The translations under genes and the position numbers were made by a program. Below the pieces are notes generated by a model. That model made no database searches. It was given only the letters and a program-made list of their open reading frames with translations, and was not told where the DNA came from. Positions 1 through 14,173 of a stretch of DNA of 64,000 nucleotides are shown piece by piece; positions within the stretch are counted from its first letter, which is position 1, and each line of letters starts with the position of its first letter. Location: contig CAJNOL010000966.1 of assembly GCA_905250125.1 (NCBI GenBank), positions 26,560 through 90,559 on the forward strand. Direction: 5' to 3'. The DNA comes from Rotaria sordida (taxonomy: Eukaryota; Rotifera; Eurotatoria; Philodinida; Philodinidae).

Positions 1-3000
1 AAAATTTAAAACAAACATTCTTTGTTTTTTAATTCCTCTAATCGTTTCAGTAATTACTTTAACTTGTGTAAACCCACACTTAATGAGTGTTACAGTGCAT
101 TTCTATAACATATACTTCAATTCTATCTATTCTCTTTTCTTTGATATTTTCGTTTCTATTACTTTTCTTTGTCCTTGATTAACCACTATATTCTTTTCTA
201 TTTTGTCCTTGTTTTTTCATGTGCGTATATAAACATTTACTTTCTCAAAGAATAAATAGAGAGAGAGAAGAAAACACATATATCTTAACTGTGCTCGTCG
301 CTTTTCATGAGCGCGAACCCTAACACCCACACCATTCATCACGCAGAAACTCCTGCAGGTATTCATTAAGTATCTATGAATCAAAATAAACTTGTATACC
401 ACGGTAGGAACACCTATACCTTCCAACCCATACTTGTACAGGTAAAAAGTTTCTCAGGAAATCATGGACATCTCCCCAAAACCTTCTAAGTGAAACACCA
501 TTATATTAAATCCGGATATATGGGGTTGATGCTCTTCACACATCCTTATTTGTTTTAGTTGACTTCCACGGAGAAATCTGAGTTTTTTTTTGAAAAAACG
601 CCTTTAACGGTCTTTTCTCGAAACTTTGTAAATAACGTGATTTCTTCGTCCAAATGCATAGATTCTTATAGAAGAAGGCATTTTAAGGCCTTTTGGTAAG
701 CAGGCGCTTTGTTTTAGTTGATTTCTATAGAAAACTTTGATTTTTTCCGAAAAAAATGCCTTCAAAGACGTTTTGAAGGAAACTCTCAATGGTTTTGGCC
801 TTCCTCAAGGGCCCAATTAATGACTACAATGTCGATATTCAACTTTGATTATTGATGACGTTCATTGTCAAGATGTGAGAAAAAGTGAAGAGCAATCTCA
901 TGTCAGATTTCAACGTCGCTTCAATAGATCTCATTATGTGGCTTCATTCTACTCCAATCGAAGTTGTCGAAATAGAATTTTTATTTTGCAGAATTATTCC
1001 AAATAAGAGAGAGTGCAATGATATATCGACTCGGTTCTCCGTTATATTTTGTTACCTCAAAGGTCAAATTCTATAGGCAAAAATAGAGCACGTCGAGAGT
1101 GACATTCCAATGGTGAATTAATCTGGCTACGACTATAACTAACTGATCTAGAGCCATACACAAGAGATCATTTAGAACACTGTTTGACTGGTGCTTGAGT
1201 TAAATGCTATACAACGATATTCGAGATGAGAAGGCAAACAGCAAGTGGTACAGTGTAAGTTCGTTAATCCTCTATCCATGCTTTTTGCATAAATCCGCAT
1301 GTTGTTGTACAATTTGGGTCACTACACCAGGATCTGATATGTACTTATACTACATGTATATTATGTGCATCTTTAATCTTTTAATCTAATTTTTTTCGAT
1401 GAACAACGCAACCATTCTTTCTTCACGCGCGAAAACACACCGTTATTAAATTCTTAGATTGTTTCTACAAGCTAATTTTGTTCTAGATATGGAATAGCAA
1501 TGTTTTTCCTATAATCACTTTCGCGATGAGACAATCTGGACAACTTTTTCAAAAGTATCTTTCTTTCACAAACATGTATACCAATATTGTTAGTGTCATT
1601 GAAAGAGGCCATTTCTTGTTGCAAAAAAAGGATGTGATCGCTGTTGACTATCGTATTACAGCAGTGTGCAATTGAAATCGTACAATCGCAAAACTTTAGG
1701 GTGTGAGATATGAGTGTAGGTGATTGAGTGAATGACTATGCGTCTCATAAAAAAAAACACCGATCCACACGAATACTTTCAAGAGTAGTATAATAAAACG
1801 GTTTTAGATATAAAGAAACTATTCCTCTTTTTTTGTTTTGTTCTAAATTAATGAAAAAAGATATATTATGATTTCACTCACACATGTGACACATGCAATA
1901 CCTGACTGATTTACATATTTATTTTACAGATTCAATTTCATGTTAACAGAGAAAAGAAAGATCAAATAGGTGTTAGATAAAAATGGCCACCTACAGTAAC
2001 TATCTTAACATTGTCTCTTTGTTCTTTTCTAAAGCGGCTGACTGCACTAACTACTCTGTATGTGGTACATAATGTTTTATTTTTATGCAAAACATGAATA
2101 TGTTACGTCGAATTGATAAATTCGCTATGAACATTTTTTTTAATGATCTATTATAGATTTCATAAAAATTTTAGATTGATTTTGAATTTGAAATTGAAAA
2201 GGAATTCATTTTAAGTATTCATTCTAAACTGAATGAAATCATTATTAAAGCAAAACGTGTTTTTTTTAAATATATAAAGAAAATCTAAAAATATGCATGC
2301 TCGCCCATGTTGTCAATGTTCCATCAAAACCGACGGTTCGAATAGTTTACTGTTTTTTTTTATATAAAGTTTTTTTAATAGTTTTATTATAAAATTAATA
2401 TTTTCTATCTTGAAGATATCGATCGCTACTCAAATATTTCTATACAGCGTGACATGATTGAATAGGCTCAATCGTTATTGATAATTCTATATTTGACGAA
2501 ACATTAGTAATCATTTATGAATAAACTTGATTGGAATCAAAGGACACAACATTTATCATCGAGTCGTTTAACCTTATCAAGAAGGACAATGTCAGGTATG
2601 ATAAAGAATCAATACAAATACATATAAGTAGACGGCAATTTAAGGCATTTCTCATTAAAATGAACCATTCAACAGTTAATATCCTTGGTCTATGCAACGA
2701 GATATTGCTTGACATTTAGAACAAACTCAATTATATTGATGTTCAATGGCATGTTGTTTTCTCTCAATATTGAAATATCGAAGCTAAATCGATTCGTTTA
2801 TTTATGGCACAGATTTAAATGATAACCAATAGATTATCTAAAATTTTGAAATGTAATAAGTTTCCTCACAAAAGATATCGATATTGTAAAATATTAAACA
2901 ATAAGAAATCATACAAAAAAACAAGCATCATCATGAACATATAATATCAATCCACATTTTTATTTCGTTCAATTTTTCTCAAACTAATCTCGAAAGTATG

Positions 3001-3347
3001 ATGATTTCTTATGAAAAATGTCAACGCCTGACATCAATCATTACTGTTTTATAACTGGTTCTATAATTCAACAAATACGTTCGTGAAGAGAAAAGAAAGA
3101 AAAAAAAATATTGTCAATACATCATTACATTTGAATCTTGGGTGTATGTATTTCAAACAAAATATCTCTGTAATGTACTATTACTATTCTATTATATATA
3201 TTAGGATTTCCATAAAGCACATATGGTCAAATGCAATTGACTATTCATGGGAGCTTTTGTCATCTGTTGATATTCTTCAAAAAATTATCAGAATAAAATC
3301 ACTATCTGTGAAACACAGCAGACGACATTTATTCGACAAACATTTTC
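1..3347. other. Gene-free AT-rich stretch
   Basis: I see no convincing gene here. Open frames are short, overlap on both strands and resemble nothing I know. The only structure is a degenerate direct repeat of about 57 bp: positions 550-607 and 711-768 both start TTGTTTTAGTTGA and end in a run of A followed by GCCTT. The last 300 bases are the 5' flank of the GPLD1-like gene. Confidence 0.6.
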
Positions 3348-5667
3348 ATGTTAACAAGTATCATCTTCTTTGTTTTTTCATTACCATTTTTCGTCTTCGG
3401 ATGTGGTATTATAACACATATCGAAGTGTCACATCGTGCACAAGATCTTTGGTTACATCAACCTATCTATCGAAATTATACTCTTCAACATCAAGATGCA
3501 TTACAAGGTGGATCTCCATATCCTGATGTTATGTATGATGGTGTATGTTATCGTGGTACTTTACATCAAGTTGCTGAAGATACACATTGGTAGTAAAAAT
3601 CATAAGATTGAAGTTATTTTTTTTTTCTTTTCTAAATAAATTCTTTTAGGTATCCATTCATGAAGATTGCTATTGAATATATGCGTGATCGATATCCACC
3701 ACCTTTACAAGCAGATAATATACAAGGACAAAAATTTCTTGCATTTCTTCTTGGTGTAGCATCTCATCAAATAGCTGATGTTGTATGGCATGGTAGTTTA
3801 ACAGGTTGTCCAAATGGATTTATTGATGCAACAGCATGGGAAAGTTTTAATGGAGATGAAGAAATGGCACATTCAAGTGTTGATCCAGGTGGTGATAGTG
3901 TTATTGATTATGAATTACCTATTGCTTATATCGGTAAAATTGCGTTTTTGTTTTTGTTTTTTTTTTATGTTATTTTATTTATTCTATAGGTTTAACTAAT
4001 AAATGGTATGTGCCAAGTATTGAATTACAAGAACTTTATAAAAGATATGCTATTGAATATGATTCACCATTAGAAACAAATGCAACTGCTGAACGTGTTC
4101 AAGTATGTTCTGATTTAATGTTCGTTGGACGATTTGCTGATGCTTTATTTCTTGGTTTTGAATATCCAAAATATTCTTATAATAATACATTTTTACTTGA
4201 TCATCTTTATGAATATTATCATGGAGGTTTATTAAATATGGCTCATCAAACAGTTCGATATTGGGATCAAATCATAGCTATGTATGAAAAAGGTACTGAT
4301 ATATGTCAAATACCAAGTAATAATCCATATTATTTAAATTGTTCAATACCTCATTCAATTATATATGAACAAGAACAACAATCAATAACATATATTCGTT
4401 CAAAACCATCAAATTATCTTCCATTTTCTAGTCATTCTTATTCATCATTACCAACATTACAATATAATGAAATTCATACAGGTCTCATATCAAATCAAAG
4501 TTATGCATCATTCGGTTATACAACACTTTTTGGTGATTTTAATAATGATAATTTAATTGATCTTGTTATATCTGCACCTGATTATTATAATTTTGGTTGT
4601 TCACAAGGTGGTCGTGTTTTTATTATTTATGGAAAAGAAGACCAACCTCCTATTCCAGAAGGTAATATCAGTATTATTGAACAAATAGCTGATCAAACAT
4701 TAATATCACCTGATTGTGATGGTGATCGATTTGGTACGGGATTAGCTACTCTTGATTGGAATAATGATGGTTTTAATGATCTTGTTATTAGTAGTCCATC
4801 ACATGGATATGGTTATCGTGGTGCTATATTTATTTTTGCTGGTAGTAAAGATGGTCTTCAAATAAAACCATTTATACGTATTGATGGTGTTAATGAACAT
4901 GATACTATTGGATTTGAATTACATACAGGACATCTTGATAATGATAAATTATTAGATTTAATTATTACAAGTCCTTATGCACAACCACATGGTTATGATC
5001 AACCACAACAAGGAGCTGTTTGGATTTTTCTTAGTTCAGATTCTATAAATAAACAACATAGATCTGATCGTCAATTAACAATTAATAATGCATCATTTAC
5101 AATCTATGGTGAAAATGCAAAATCAAAATTTGGTTATTCACTTCAAATAATTCCTTCATCATGTATTAGTCACATAACATCATCTCCAGTTCTTTTAATT
5201 AGTGCACCAGCTAATCAAGGAAAATTATATATGTATGCTATTGAATCTCAACCTCGTCTTATATTAACATTAGAACATTTACAAAATAATGCACATTTTG
5301 GACAAAGTTTTTCTATTCAAAATGATAAATGTTGGTTAGCAGTTGGTTCACCAACACAATCAAATGATTGGTATGGTTCTATAGATATTATTCCATTGAT
5401 AAATCTTTTCAATCAACAAAAATTTCATCTTGATTTCAATGATATTCCAATACTTATTTCTATTCATGGTAATCGAATATTTGAACGTCTTGGTACTAAT
5501 ATTCAATGGACATCAGAAGGTGATTTAGTTATTTCAGCTCCATTAGGAAAAGGAAAAATATTACCATTACAATTAGAAAAATCTGAAGGTTTTGTCTATA
5601 TTGTACCTGCTAATCGTATTCCAACTCGACCTGATCCAAAAATTCACTATATTGATAAAATGAGTTC
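3348..5667 (+). CDS. GPLD1: GPI-specific phospholipase D, 3' end lost in gap
   Basis: Secreted enzyme of the GPLD1 family, which hydrolyses the inositol-phosphate bond of GPI anchors and releases GPI-linked proteins. Exons: 3348-3589, 3650-3933, 3990-5667, joined by clean GT-AG introns of 60 and 56 bp. The first 18 residues form a hydrophobic signal peptide. CGIITHIEVSHRA follows at residues 19-31, which matches the start of the mature family, and the His/Asp-rich zinc-dependent phospholipase domain runs to about residue 330. FG-GAP propeller repeats come next, with calcium-loop motifs such as DFNNDNLIDLVIS, DWNNDGFNDLVIS and HLDNDKLLDLIIT. The visible 734 codons stop in the N run; the human protein is 840 residues, so roughly 100 residues of the propeller are probably missing. 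The gene converges on the NEK1-like gene across the gap. Start chosen because it directly precedes the signal peptide. Confidence 0.93.
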
Positions 5668-5767
5668 NNNNNNNNNNNNNNNNNNNNNNNNNNNNNNNNN
5701 NNNNNNNNNNNNNNNNNNNNNNNNNNNNNNNNNNNNNNNNNNNNNNNNNNNNNNNNNNNNNNNNNNN
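5668..5767. other. Assembly gap (100 N)
   Basis: Exactly 100 unknown bases, the usual placeholder for a gap of unestimated size. It truncates the GPLD1-like gene. The sequence to its right begins 19 bases before the stop codon of the oppositely oriented NEK1-like gene, so both 3' UTRs and polyadenylation sites are unseen. Confidence 0.98.
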
Positions 5768-5786
5768 TCCAGCTTATTGCAGATAT

Positions 5787-8700
5787 TTATTTTGACATAG
5801 ATCGTGCGTTCATTGTAATCAATGTTAATAAAATATCTGTATCAACTAAATAACGTTTATCTTCTGGTAAAAGACTACATAAAGTTTGTGTATCTCCTTC
5901 ATTTTTCTAAAATAAATAAAGAAAAAAACAAGCCAGCAGAAAAAATTTTCATATATGAAATATGTTTAAAAATTTCTATACTTTAAGTGCTTCACGAACG
6001 ATTTCTAATGTTTCATCACCAAGAACTTCACGTAAGTGTTTTTCTTTTTCTCGATCAAGTTGAACACGATGTTCAAGATTATCTTCATCTTCTTGATTAC
6101 ACCAAATATCATCATCATCATTATAATCATCATTTTGTATTATTAATTCTTTTGATTTATCTGTTTTTATCACAGGTTCACTTGCTGAATGTTTTATTTC
6201 ATTTTCATTTTCATCATCATCATCATCATCTAAATAGCTTTGTAAAGCTAATGTTAATGTATGTATATCATCTTCATCATCAGATTCTGTTTTTTCATCA
6301 ATTGTATTTGAATCATTACTATTCTTAGTTATATTCGTTTTCTTTGTATTACTTGAAAATGATGGTCCTTGAGATGATTGAATAATATCAGTTAAACTTC
6401 GATTTAATTTTCTTGATTCAATCAATGTTTCTTCAGGTAATTCATCAATTTTATGTAATTCAGGATTTGAAACTGTACGAAGAAGCTAAACAAAAAATTT
6501 AATTTATTAATATAACGCTAATAATAACAGAATAATTCAACAAGACTATATTCAACTAACAGTTCTGATTACTAATAAATGTGAACCTTCCGATTTACTT
6601 TGTGAGCAAGTTATAATAACGTATTATAGCAATAGTAGATCTTGATTAGGGTTAAGAATTTTTGACTTATCATTATCATACTAAGATTTTAATTAACAAT
6701 GAACGAAATTTTCGTCATTCTGTTTAAGATAATCTACAATATTCTTATGATTTGTAGAAGGAAAATGTGCAACTGTCCCATTGTCTACTCTAGGACTCGC
6801 GATAGTTTTTAGAAATGGAAGGAGCTCAAAATTTGATAGTCTGTCTAGTAGAAATGACTCAAAAAAAAACTGTCTTCAGAAATTTGCTAGATAGTTTTCC
6901 GGTAATGACTTGAAATTTTCGCAGACGCAACGTAAAAAGTGGAAGGAACTAGTTTACACCACATCGAGACCTATGGTCTATTTTAACATTCAAACATATA
7001 CATTGAAATTATGCTTATTAATATATGCTACAGTTCAAAGAGTCTGTGTGATATAAATATTGAGAAAATGGTTCCGAGATAGAGATCAAAAGCGACTGAC
7101 CGTGTTCATTCCTAATTTGATATCATGAGAGAAAAGTATTGTTTTATAGATAATAATTGTTATATTATGAATTAAATTACTCTTACTCGTTTATTCTTAG
7201 CATCAAAACGTCCTGTTGTTAAACATTGAACGAGTTCGTCTTTGTCTGGTATTATTTTAGTTCTATTTTAAAATTAAATAATAGAATAATCAATGTTAAG
7301 TTTTTTTTTTCTTACTTTAATTCTTTGTCTTGTTTCGATTGAGATTTTAATGTTTCATTCAATTCTTTTACAACTAAATCATTTTCTATGGTCGGTTTTT
7401 TTGATATATCAATTGTAGGATTAGAAGAAGTAACTGATTTTGTACTACTTATAATATAAGTTTCATTTTTTCTATTTGGATTAACTCGATTTGCTAATGC
7501 TGTCAAATTAATATTCGATGTTTCAGTGTTCATTGTACTTGACATTGTATGATCATAAACATTCGCATGTTCAAGTACATTAATAATTGTACCTCGTGGT
7601 CCACTACCCCATTGTGATCGATTAGGTGTATTTACATTGCCTATATTTATTGCTTGTCCTTGAACATTTAAATCAGTTAAACATGTATCAATCATTATAG
7701 ATTGACGATTAAGAATTGCTGAATTTAGCGCTGGTTGTTGATTCCATTGTGAACGAGGTTTTGGTGGACCGCCATGTTCTTGCCAAGCTTCTCGAACACT
7801 TCGTTCATTAACATTTTGTAAAATAGCTTTCTTTTTCTCTTGATCCAAACTAGAATGAAAACATTTTGTTTGTAAAAAGAAATAGTTTAAAAATTTGATT
7901 ACAACTAACCTAGAAGATGGTCGAACACCAATATCATTTAATACTTCGGTCAGCTTATTATTGACTGGTTCTATTTTTTTTAAAGCTTCTTGACCTTGTT
8001 TCTGTTAAATAAGCAGAAAGAAAAAGTGACACATTTACTTTTCTTTTCTTTTTTTTTTTTTTTTGTAAATATTTACTTCTTTTTCTTTTTGAGCTAGAAC
8101 AACTTGTTGATCGTAAGCTGAACGATATTTTTCATCGACTTGATTATTACTAGTTGGCTAAATAAATAAGAAAAATAAAAGATTATAATCAATAAATCAT
8201 AATTACTTTATTTATAGGTAATTTTTTCAATGCAGCCGGAGGTTTTTCAATTGCTTCTCGTTTATGTAAAAGATTTTTTCGACGAACTTCTTCAATATTT
8301 CGATTCATTTCAGCAGCTGCTCCCTAAAGTTAATTATTTTAGAAGGAAGTAAACAGCGTGAAAAATATCTTACCGCGCCGTAACCTTGTCCACGAGCTTT
8401 GTTCTCTTGAGCTTGACGTTTATTTTCTAGATATTCATTTCTCAGTGCTGCTGGTCGACCAACATTTGCACTAAAATAATTACAAATTTTATTTTGATTC
8501 ATCGTTTCTTGGGATTTATAAGTTCATTTTAAAGGCTATGTCCTTATACAACATATTGTCTGTTCTATCCAGGGCTACCACGACGGCTGAGTGGCTGCAC
8601 TGTTCAACATATATCTCAAGGTACTACATTCGAACCTCAATGGCACCAACCATGGAATAATCCTGAAAATGGCATGTATGATGAGCACAAGAATTCTACG

Positions 8701-11700
8701 TCCTTCTCCCCAGAGCTACAGCTAGTATTACCTGTAGCAAAAAGATATTGGACTATTGAATCTGCCGGTAGAAAAATAAATCATCTTATTTTTACTAGTC
8801 AAAAATTATAGAACTTTAGGAAATATTGTAATTATTTTTTTGAACGAAGCATTAATTGTGTTCAAAAAAGAAAGAGACAATTATTAGGATTATGTTACTG
8901 ATCTGATTAAGTATATTACAAAAATATTCATACTATCTGATAATCAACATTTATTACGTTTACATATTAAAAACTGAAAATAAACTTTTAACTCTGTAAA
9001 CTATAATAAATCGAGAGCAAATGTAATGCATAAGAAAAAAATAAATATCACCAGACAAAACTTTAATTTTCATAAATATTTACCCTGGTGTTGGACGTAA
9101 ATTTTGATTACCGGCAACTGGTGTTCGATATACTTGAACGTGAGGATTAGGTTTTTGAGGTTGATTAACTAAAATATAAGATTTTCAAAAAATAGATCTC
9201 TAATAACTACACAGTGCTGTTTCAAAAGTCATCATTAATATGTAAAATACGTATAATTCTATAAATTAATCAAGCTTAATCCAATATTTTTTATCTAAGA
9301 GAAGAAAGTTGTAAGTTTTTTAATTTTTTAGTGTTATGTTCTATTTTATTGTAACATGCGTAAATACTTACAAAAAACATAATGATAAATCTAAAGATAG
9401 CAACGAAAGAAAATGAGGAGACAAACAGTGTAATAAAGAAACATAGTGTATGAAATCGGTCCCACAGAAAAGGAAGATCAAAAGGTCATACATCTATTTT
9501 ATACAAATGAACTAAGCTGTTTCCTGGAGAATAGTGCTATGGAGAGAAGAGCAGGTATGATTCTATTGGAGTAAGAAAAGATCCACCACACCCACGAATG
9601 AAGCATAGTGAACTAGACGAACCACTGTTCTAAACTTTCTTTCAAATGCTTCTTGCTGAGTTTGGAGAAGTAAGGGGAAAACCTAGGCAAAATGAAGAAA
9701 GATGTAAACAAAGAAACATTGTCTCAATGATTCTTTAGAGAAGCATGTGTTGACAGTCAGCATTTTTACTAATCTAGACAGATCCAAAGTACTTAAATGA
9801 CTTCACTATCGTTATCTTTTGGTCTAATATGTAAATATCAATTCTAACCTGTTTTAGTTTGGCTATAAGCTTTTAATCTTATAGATAAAATATATAAGTA
9901 CTCTTCAAAGATCATGATAACCGGCTGTTAATATAAAAATTTTGCATTTATTCAGTATCATAATAGAATATATAAAGTTTCTATTTTCTTTATTGACTTC
10001 AGTTGATATGGCTATGATGGAGATTTTAAATCATGCATATATCTCTTACGACTGTTTGAATAGTATTTGTGAGATAGTTTTTGAAAAGATTGACTAACTG
10101 ATACTGTTTTCGAAAATAATTTATTCCTATCATTGCAAAAATTTTCATAATCGATACAATGAAAATATTTGACTAAGCTTAATTAATAATGAAGTTATAC
10201 GTATTTAAAATGAAATCGTGATTTTGAGGATATTCTGTACATATATACTTTTATTCCATTGATCCATATTCCGTTCTCCCTCAGCCATTTTCTGTTTATG
10301 TTGATCTAATAGTCCATGATATTGATCATAATTACCTGCTTTTGCTACATTAGGAATCGGTGATGCTGCAACCTTTATTTCGTTTAAAAGAAAGTAAATA
10401 AAATATGATATTAGACGAATTAACATACTGGTTCTCTAGCTGATGAAGGAGTAGATACTTGATTCATTTTAGGCTGTAGGACTACTGGTGGTGTAACACG
10501 TTGGTTACTTATGCCTGGTAGATCCTATAAGAACAAAATCGATACATATATACAGATAATAATACTCTTACCGGAGTACTATGACTTAACAGCAAACGAC
10601 TACGTTCTCGATCACGATCGATAAGTGCTTGTTTCCCTTTTTCAATTAATTCTTTTTGTTTTTTTGCTAAATTCTCTTCCTAATATATATATATATATAT
10701 ACGTAAGTTTTATAACAAGAGTGTTTGTTTGTTTGTTTGTTTAAACTTACTTCTTCTTTAACTTGTTTTTCTCGTGCTTCTTTTTGTTTGGCAGGTTCTT
10801 TACGTCGTTTGTCTATCTCACTTTCTTTATCAACAGATATAATTGATTTTCCCTTAACTTCATTCAACTTTCTCTCTTGTGATCCCCTGAAAGAAAGAAA
10901 ATTCATAACTTTGAAATTATCAATTATTATTTTTGTTAACAAACCGATTGACAGCAGTAGGATTTGCGGAGACTGGACGTTTCATAGGTGATGCACCTCC
11001 ATATGCCTTCATCGGTTCGTAAGGTGATGCTTTTGATGCTACCGAATTTGGACGAGCCGAAACTGGTGCAGGAGGAGGAGGCATAACATTTACTTTTGGA
11101 ACTCCCGATGGACGAGATATTGGCGGTGGATTTGGATGCGCAAGATCAACAGATAATCTTTGACCATGTAAAACAGTATGATTAAATTCAGCTTGATGTA
11201 CCTATATCATATCGAAAATGAAAACCAAATAATCGTTAATAAGAGAACTATACTTCTTCTGCTAAATATTTTGGAATACGTCGATAGATGAATTGTTTTC
11301 GTAAAATTGTATTGACAGATGGACGTTCGCTATATAGTAATAGAAATCGAAACTTATGTATAATACGCTTTAATTGAATTTTTCTTCTTGGTTTTTCTTG
11401 CTTAAGACTACTGATGCTTTTTTTTTAAAAATATATATTCATATATACAAAAAAACAGGAAGACAAAAACTCGATATACTCTTATTGTACATTGTAAAAA
11501 AAAGAATATTTGATCCTTTTTTTTCGGATATATAGTTTTTTTTTCTCTAAACTTCAGGAAGTTGTGAGTCCACGTTTTTATGGATCTGGATTTGCGAGCC
11601 CGGCATCCGACATTTATATGACTAAGTGAAGAATCAAAATTTTAACTATTTATTGGCTACTCTAAGTAAGATAAAAAATCAATGTATAGTTATTTCTTGT

Positions 11701-14173
11701 TGTTCATTCTCCCATCACTTGATTCGTAAGAAATTAAAAGTTTTCGCTTAATTGAAAAGAGCATTATATTAGCAAAAAAATTGAAAGTGAACAGTTAATT
11801 CACAAACAAAATTCGTCAAACCAACAGTATCATAGCTATATGGAATAGTTTTAGTTGTATTTATGCACACAAGATTAAGCATGAATATGTTCTATGCAAT
11901 CAATCTCGGGAGTTGAACGTCTACGTTTTTGTAGACTCGGACTTGAGTCTGAAAGGATCTGCAGCCCGCGGACCGGATACCCGTGTATCCGTACAGGTAG
12001 AGTACGGATACAAAAATTTTTACCCACGTATCAATCTACCTACTATCGACGACCTGTTGAGCTCATTCAATCGAAAAAATGATGACGGATTCCGAGGATA
12101 CCGATTTCTATGGATTCGATGAAATACATAACTGCATGAAAAAGAATTTTTTTTTTTTGTCAAAAAGATTCTAAAATGTTAAAGTGATAGTAAACTTATT
12201 CAGTTGTTTATAAACAACTATCTCATTTAGCTATGGTTTCATTATGTATTTCGACAATGAATGAAAGAATATTTAGCAAAACTGAACGAACGCTAGAGAC
12301 TATGACTCTTATTATTTCCTAGCATATTACTCCTGTAGTTTTTCGTAATTGGTTGTCGTCATCATATAAATATTATTATTTTATTCTGATCCATTCAAAC
12401 TAACTAAAATAGTGAACTGATATTCTGAATTTTGATTATGACTACGGTACGAATAAAATTTGAGTATGAAATTTACGGGTAGAGTACGGGTATGAAAATT
12501 TGTATCCATGTAGTATTCTACTCCCTACTGAACTTTATGTATTATTCATCATTAATATGTCAAGCGATGTAGCGAAGTCTGTACTTAATAATAGTGTCCG
12601 TTCAGCGAAAAACATAAGCAAAAGTAAATTTCAACGAACTTTTTTTGCTTGAGGAGATTTGATTGTTATGTTTAACGATGATTCATCGTAGTAGGTGTTT
12701 ATATAAATAATAACTCTTATTCGTACTGCTCTTCTTGGGTGTGAATGTAAGTGTAAATCTTTTCTCTACTAACTGATATATCTATATTGATGACTGAAAG
12801 TTCGAAAAAATAGTTTGAATTTTTCATACTTATAGTTTATTTCTTAAATCTTATTAAATGTTATTTTCTATTTTGTTAAAAATAAAGATTTCGATGTTTT
12901 GCAATGATATCTCGTACTTTCTCACTATATATCAAATCTCGAAAACAAAAAAACTAAATTGCAGTAGTCTTAAGCAGAAAAAACACCAACACTCAATTAA
13001 TGTTCTAATTTATCATTATACCGAGGTTCTCGTTTAAGCATAGATGCTATTAAAGTTCGTAAATCACCACTAAATTTCGGTGGAATAGGATTAAATGAAC
13101 CACTACAAAAAAAAATGAAAGAAATTAAATTTTGTTTTTTTAGTTGTGTATAAAATATCAATTATTACCGAATAATTTTCATAACAAGACCATTCATATT
13201 ATTAGCATCAAACTATAAAAGAAAAATAATTTTATATAAATTTTATATTATACAATTTCTTACAGCATGTTTAAGAGTAGTTACTTCATATAAAACACAA
13301 CCAAGACTCCAAACATCTGATTTATTATTATATGGTTTTTGTTGACAAATTTCAGGTGATAAATAATAAGGTGTACCTATTTGTGTACGTGCAAAATCAC
13401 ATGTACTATACAAAAAAGCGAAAATCAATTCAAAATAAATAAAAAAAAAAAAAATTTCAAATTCATTACGCATTTAAAACTTTTGAGATTCCAAAATCGC
13501 CTAATTTTGCTGAACCATCACGTGTTAGAAAAACATTCTGAAATAAAAATTTCATATGAAAATTGTTTTTTTTTTTCTTTCTATTTTCATTATTTACTTG
13601 TGATTTAATATCACGATGAAGTACTTTTCTATCATGAACATGTTTAAGTGCAAGAGTTATTTGTACAAACCAATCAAGTATTTGATCTTCATTAAATAAA
13701 ATTCCACGTTGAGCTTGTACACGTGAATGTAAATCACCACCATCACAATAATCCATTATGATAAATAAACTTACTGGATCTTAATTAGAAAAAATAAAAA
13801 AATAAAACATGTCAATATTTTATTAATTAAATACCTTCAAATGAATCGATATATGAAACAATATATGGATGTTTCATTTCACTGAGAACTTTAACCTGAG
13901 AGACAAAAAAAAAAACGTTAATTGAAATTTGAAAAATTTTTTTCTTTTCTTAATTTAATAATATACTTCTTTTCGTGCATCATCACGTTCTTTCTTGGCC
14001 ATCTATTCCAAAAAAAAAAAAAAACGAGAATTTCAATTAAATAAATAAAAATTTACTTTAGCAATTTTTATTTCTTTCATAACGAATTTTTTTTCTTCTT
14101 CTTTCGGTTGAACAAGCCATGCTTGACCAAAAGCTCCAGAACCAATTAATTTTAGTTTATTGTATTTCTCCAT
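5787..14173 (-). CDS. NEK1: NIMA-related kinase NEK1-like, 23 exons
   Basis: Ser/Thr kinase of the NEK1/NEK5 group (cilia, cell cycle and DNA-damage roles in animals). Exons, 5' to 3': 14173-14057, 14002-13967, 13895-13835, 13779-13598, 13537-13470, 13405-13264, 13212-13169, 13102-13022, 11329-11254, 11201-10945, 10886-10751, 10679-10572, 10524-10429, 10372-10249, 9168-9084, 8470-8374, 8323-8207, 8157-8077, 8001-7910, 7849-7316, 7262-7187, 6485-5982, 5906-5787. They sum to 3234 nt, 1077 residues (human NEK1 1258), with frame kept at every junction. Kinase motifs: GSGAFG at 11-16, VMK lysine 33, HRDIK at 126-130, DFG at 146-148, GTPYYLSPE activation segment. The long basic coiled-coil tail carries NEK1 marks ([20 protein letters not shown]) and an acidic C-terminal block. 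Introns are mostly 50-90 bp, but those at 11330-13021, 9169-10248, 8471-9083 and 6486-7186 are large and hold repeat-like sequence. NEK5 is the alternative; the tail favours NEK1. Confidence 0.92.
8571..8760 (+). repeat. Possible tRNA-derived SINE fragment in NEK1 intron
   Basis: Within the NEK1 intron between 8471 and 9083, CGGCTGAGTGGC (8584-8595) resembles a polymerase III A box and ATTCGAACCTC (8628-8638) resembles a B box, at tRNA-like spacing. The acceptor ends do not pair, so it is not an intact tRNA gene. It is followed by about 120 bp of higher-GC sequence unlike the rest of the intron. I read it as a decayed tRNA-derived SINE; a relic tRNA pseudogene is the alternative. Confidence 0.4.
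11330..13021 (-). repeat. Large NEK1 intron with internal direct repeats
   Basis: This 1.7-kb intron splits the end of the kinase domain between ...KREP and RERPSVN. Without splicing, the upstream exon would reach a stop after 12 more codons. Two direct-repeat pairs are visible. 11567-11610 resembles 11908-11950 (both contain CACGTTTTT or TACGTTTTT preceded by a GAAGTTG/GAGTTGA core). 11989-12043 resembles 12473-12531 (shared GGTAGAGTACGG and a terminal CTACT). The 11.9-12.1 kb part is GC-richer than its surroundings. I see no coding domain, so this is probably an old insertion. Confidence 0.5.

Noticed and set aside
5987-6328. His-rich 113-codon frame on the plus strand
   Set aside because: It is the antisense of the Asp/Glu-rich NEK1 tail; ATC/ATT complements of GAT/AAT codons explain the composition.
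8571-8650. Functional tRNA gene
   Set aside because: A-box and B-box look right, but the acceptor ends do not pair and no anticodon stem is clear.
13002-13021. In-frame stop after [12 protein letters not shown] that would end the kinase at ~255 residues
   Set aside because: A GTATAATG donor lies just before it, and the next exon at 11329 continues with [14 protein letters not shown], the expected end of a NEK kinase domain; the total frame then closes at 1077 residues.
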